A DNA stretch of 7,075 bases from Bacillota bacterium (GTDB taxonomy: Bacteria; Bacillota; Clostridia; TANB77; CAG-465). The position numbers and the translations under genes were made by a program. The notes beneath the pieces were generated by a model that was given only the letters and a program-made list of their open reading frames with translations, made no database searches and was not told the DNA's origin. Positions 5,313 to 7,075 of this stretch are shown in pieces. The stretch spans positions 1 to 7,075 of the forward strand of contig JAEWRE010000040.1 of NCBI GenBank assembly GCA_023460235.1. The letters are read 5' to 3'. Position 1 is the stretch's first letter; each line of letters begins with the position of its first letter.

Positions 5313-6087
5313 GCTGCTTTGCCTCCTCTCTCAGATATTCCCCCACCCACAGCCGGTAGTCTACGCTGGCGGCGCTGCGGGGGCTGTAGTCATAGATTGT
5401 CCTGCGGTCAAAGGTGCTTTCGGGGATCTTGTCGGTGCGCCGGATCACCGTCTTAAATACCGGCAGGGACAGGCTGCGCAGCAGGTGCTCTCCCTGCCTG
5501 ACGATTTCGGCGTTGTGCCACTGGGTGATCAGCACACCCGCGATTTTAATGCAGGGATTGGCTGCCTTGATCCCATTGATCTGCGACGCCATATCACTGA
5601 CGCCCCACATGCTAAACCCATCCACAAGCATGGGGATCACTACCTCGTCCGCCGCCATCAGAGCGCCCACAGAGGCCGCCGTAAAGCCAGGAGGGCAGTC
5701 GAAGATCATGTAGTCCACTTCGCCGTCACAGGCTACGGCATCGCGGAAATCCCACAGCGCTGACAGGCCGCTGCCGCCCTTGCGGATGGCAGACACATCA
5801 AGCCCATACAGCGCCGAGGACGCCGGCAGAAGGAAGATACTTGTGCCCGAAATGGGCACGACGTTGTCCTCCCATACTGGCTCCCCTGTCCCCTGCAGCA
5901 CGTCTGTCACGGTGAGGGTGCGATCAGGGTCGAGATTGGGAAAATAAAAGCGAGTGAGCGACATCTGTCCATCACAGTCCACCAGCAGCACCCGCTTACC
6001 CGCGGAGCTTAGAGCGGCGGCCAAATTGAGGGCCGTGACCGTCTTCCCCACGCCGCCCTTTAGGTTCATGATTGCGATTGTTCTCAT
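5299..6087 (-). CDS. parA: ParA family partition ATPase
   Basis: Walker-type ATPase that, with ParB, positions and segregates low-copy replicons by dynamic binding to the nucleoid. The 262-residue protein has the deviant Walker A motif KGGVGKT (10-16, including the signature first Lys), a switch-I-like VDCDGQ (36-41) and Walker B YMIFDCPPG (126-134, Asp130). It begins directly with the ATPase fold, so it is the short Soj/type-Ib kind without an N-terminal DNA-binding domain. ATG at 6087 has AGGGAGG about 7 nt upstream. The stop overlaps the parB start by 14 nt, which fits coupled translation. A 17-bp palindrome at 5843-5859 lies in its coding sequence and nearly matches one in parB. MinD or other ParA-like cargo-positioning ATPases are alternatives, but the ParB neighbour argues for partition. 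Confidence 0.93.
   Translation of the reverse strand: MRTIAIMNLKGGVGKTVTALNLAAALSSAGKRVLLVDCDGQMSLTRFYFPNLDPDRTLTVTDVLQGTGEPVWEDNVVPISGTSIFLLPASSALYGLDVSAIRKGGSGLSALWDFRDAVACDGEVDYMIFDCPPGFTAASVGALMAADEVVIPMLVDGFSMWGVSDMASQINGIKAANPCIKIAGVLITQWHNAEIVRQGEHLLRSLSLPVFKTVIRRTDKIPESTFDRRTIYDYSPRSAASVDYRLWVGEYLREEAKQHGKV
5843..5859. promoter_or_regulatory. 17-bp palindrome inside parA, candidate ParB-binding (parS) site
   Basis: Plus strand reads GTGCCCGAAATGGGCAC: 6-bp arms GTGCCC/GGGCAC around a 5-nt centre. It matches the palindrome at 5251-5267 at 15 of 17 positions and shares the flanking TT on the left. A site made of near-identical palindromes within the par genes is a reasonable parS candidate, but binding is purely inferred. 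Confidence 0.35.
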
Positions 6088-6289
6088 TGTTTTGCCTCCC
6101 TGTTTTGATAAAAATTGATTCCCGGTAGCATAGGCCCGGGGCTATGCGCCGCTCCAGCACCAAGAAACGCCGCTGCGGGTGGATCCACACCACCACACCC
6201 GGCACTGTTTTGGACTTTATGTAACCGCCCTCCTTGCAGTACCGCAGCGCCTCCGGCACAAAGCGAATTGTATCTCCTATCTGGTACAT
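5996..6289 (-). CDS. Small hypothetical protein with long overlap into parA
   Basis: Unrecognised 97-residue product. ATG at 6289 was chosen because AGGAGG lies 4 nt upstream; a TTG at 6304 overlapping the helicase stop is the alternative. The first 60 or so residues look like a real small beta-rich protein (MYQIGDTIRFVPEAL, then GVVVWIHPQRRFLVLERR), resembling small proteins of Clostridia mobile elements that open with 'xxGDxVxF'. The last 30 residues are an Asn/Arg/Gly-rich shadow of the parA start, because the frame continues 92 nt into parA before its TAA. In a neighbouring frame the same DNA ends in a TGA overlapping the parA ATG (ATGA), the spacing seen elsewhere in this operon. The true C-terminus is therefore doubtful: either a genuine long overlap or an old frameshift near 6100-6125. 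Confidence 0.6.
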   Translation of the reverse strand: MYQIGDTIRFVPEALRYCKEGGYIKSKTVPGVVVWIHPQRRFLVLERRIAPGLCYRESIFIKTGRQNNENNRNHEPKGRRGEDGHGPQFGRRSKLRG

Positions 6290-6300
6290 TTTTCCTCCTG

Positions 6301-7075
6301 TCAAAATGGCTCGTCCCCGGATTCCGGCACCTCCGCAAACCGGACCTGGCCATTAACCTGCGCCTTTCGTGTTTCCTCGCGACGCTCGGCTTTCTTGCGC
6401 TGTGCATCGTTCTTGAGCTTATTCATGTAGGCCTGTCCTGACAGCGGAGCAAAAGACTGATGCGCGCCGTCAAAGGCCAGCGGCCACTTTCCGAGCCGCC
6501 CCTCTTTCTGTTTGGCAATTTTAAGGACTCGGGTCTTGTCGGGGTCAAAATCCCCTCCCGGCTTCGGTCGGTACAAAAGCATGACTGTGTCGGCGTCCTG
6601 CTCCAGCTGGCCGGTCTCCTTTAAGTCGTGCATAGTCGGCTCTCGCCATCCGCCCTGTTTCTGCGGGCGGGAGAGCTGCGCCAGCTCCACCACGAGGGTA
6701 TTGCTGCTCTGAGCGAAGGTATGCAGCGCTCGCGAGATCCCCGCTACCGCCTGTGTCATGCCGGCGCGGGGGTCTCCCTCCGGCGTGATGAGCTGGACAT
6801 AGTCCACAAAAATGATCTCGAAGCCATATGACCGGCTGATGGACTGGATCTGAGATGCTGTCCATCCAGAGCTGCGCAGCAGGGTCAGCTTGCGGGCGGC
6901 AAAGCTGCCGCTGTTATCGGCTGCACGCTGGAAGTCAGCCTCGTCCAGCTGCTGGCGCTTGATACGGTTAAAATCAATGCCCAGAGCCGAGGATACCAAG
7001 CGGTCTGTCAGCTTCCGCGGGCCCGTCTCCAAAGAGAAAAAGCCCACGCGATACTTTTGCGCCATGTGGTAGGCC
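6301..7075 (-). CDS. DnaB-type replicative DNA helicase, C-terminal part (partial, runs off right edge)
   Basis: Ring helicase of the DnaB/RecA-fold family, expected to unwind DNA at the element's replication fork. The frame stays open past the internal ATG at 7065 (Ala-Tyr-His precede it), so the true start and the Walker A loop lie outside the window. Counting from that Met, visible family motifs are FFSLE (9-13), Walker B IIFVDYVQLI (84-93, Asp88), the sensor-like VELAQLSR (126-133), DLKETGQLEQDADTVMLLYR (147-166) and KIAKQKEGRLG (182-192). The last corresponds to the family's KxRxG segment, and the usual arginine-finger position is Lys here. A charged tail (about 214-254) follows the helicase core. 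Whether an N-terminal primase-binding domain exists cannot be seen. It ends 11 nt before the next gene. Family assignment is secure; a role specific to this element is inferred. Confidence 0.93.
   Translation of the reverse strand, partial: AYHMAQKYRVGFFSLETGPRKLTDRLVSSALGIDFNRIKRQQLDEADFQRAADNSGSFAARKLTLLRSSGWTASQIQSISRSYGFEIIFVDYVQLITPEGDPRAGMTQAVAGISRALHTFAQSSNTLVVELAQLSRPQKQGGWREPTMHDLKETGQLEQDADTVMLLYRPKPGGDFDPDKTRVLKIAKQKEGRLGKWPLAFDGAHQSFAPLSGQAYMNKLKNDAQRKKAERREETRKAQVNGQVRFAEVPESGDEPF

Noticed and set aside
6313..6330. Third palindrome resembling the par sites
   Set aside because: TCCCCGGATTCCGGCAC has similar halves but a different centre and several mismatches; it is not distinguishable from chance.
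1..7075. CRISPR array, tRNA or rRNA
   Set aside because: No regularly spaced repeats, cloverleaf or ribosomal RNA segments were seen; the only clear repeat is the two-copy terminator module.

Overview
The window is a compact, leftward-running (all minus-strand) block of accessory DNA, read here in transcription order from right to left. It is GC-rich apart from one AT-rich gap near 784-881, and nearly every start is preceded by a strong AGGAGG-type ribosome binding site. Genes are packed with ATGA or 8-14 nt overlaps. The families (cysteine-rich KTR protein, Lar-like zinc ribbon, 'GKTVFLT..EAE' small protein, HUH replication protein of the ORF2/G2P type) suggest a Firmicutes host, most likely a gut Clostridia/Oscillospiraceae member; that taxonomic guess is inference.

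Layout: (1) 6301-7075, the C-terminal part of a DnaB-type replicative helicase running off the right edge. (2) 5996-6289, a small protein whose frame runs 92 nt into parA. (3) 5299-6087, a ParA ATPase. (4) 3789-5312, a large composite ParB-like protein with an N-terminal ParB domain, a cysteine-rich middle and an XRE-repressor-like segment. (5) 1645-3796, a run of small genes, several cysteine-rich, including two (53 and 46 codons) that are easy to miss. (6) 882-1652, a HUH-type Rep endonuclease. (7) 784-881, an AT-rich gap with a possible promoter. (8) 583-783, a cysteine-rich KTR protein with a TTG start whose 3' end lies in a hairpin terminator. (9) 379-582, two tandem copies of a hairpin/terminator module. 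(10) 31-378, an HNH endonuclease, followed at the left edge by what looks like half of a terminator.

Together the genes make a replication and maintenance module: helicase, HUH initiator and ParA/ParB segregation, with small accessory proteins between. This fits an extrachromosomal element: a phage-plasmid, a plasmid, or an integrative conjugative element with a plasmid-like phase. The HNH gene leans towards phage because such genes often border the packaging genes; the KTR protein leans towards conjugative transposons. No structural, conjugation or integrase gene is visible, so the choice stays open.

The most interesting signals are: two near-identical 17-bp palindromes inside parA and parB (possible parS sites); the composite ParB; the duplicated terminator module that forms the last codons of the KTR gene; a cluster of tiny cysteine-rich genes sharing a recurrent start-site leader; and the long small-gene/parA overlap.
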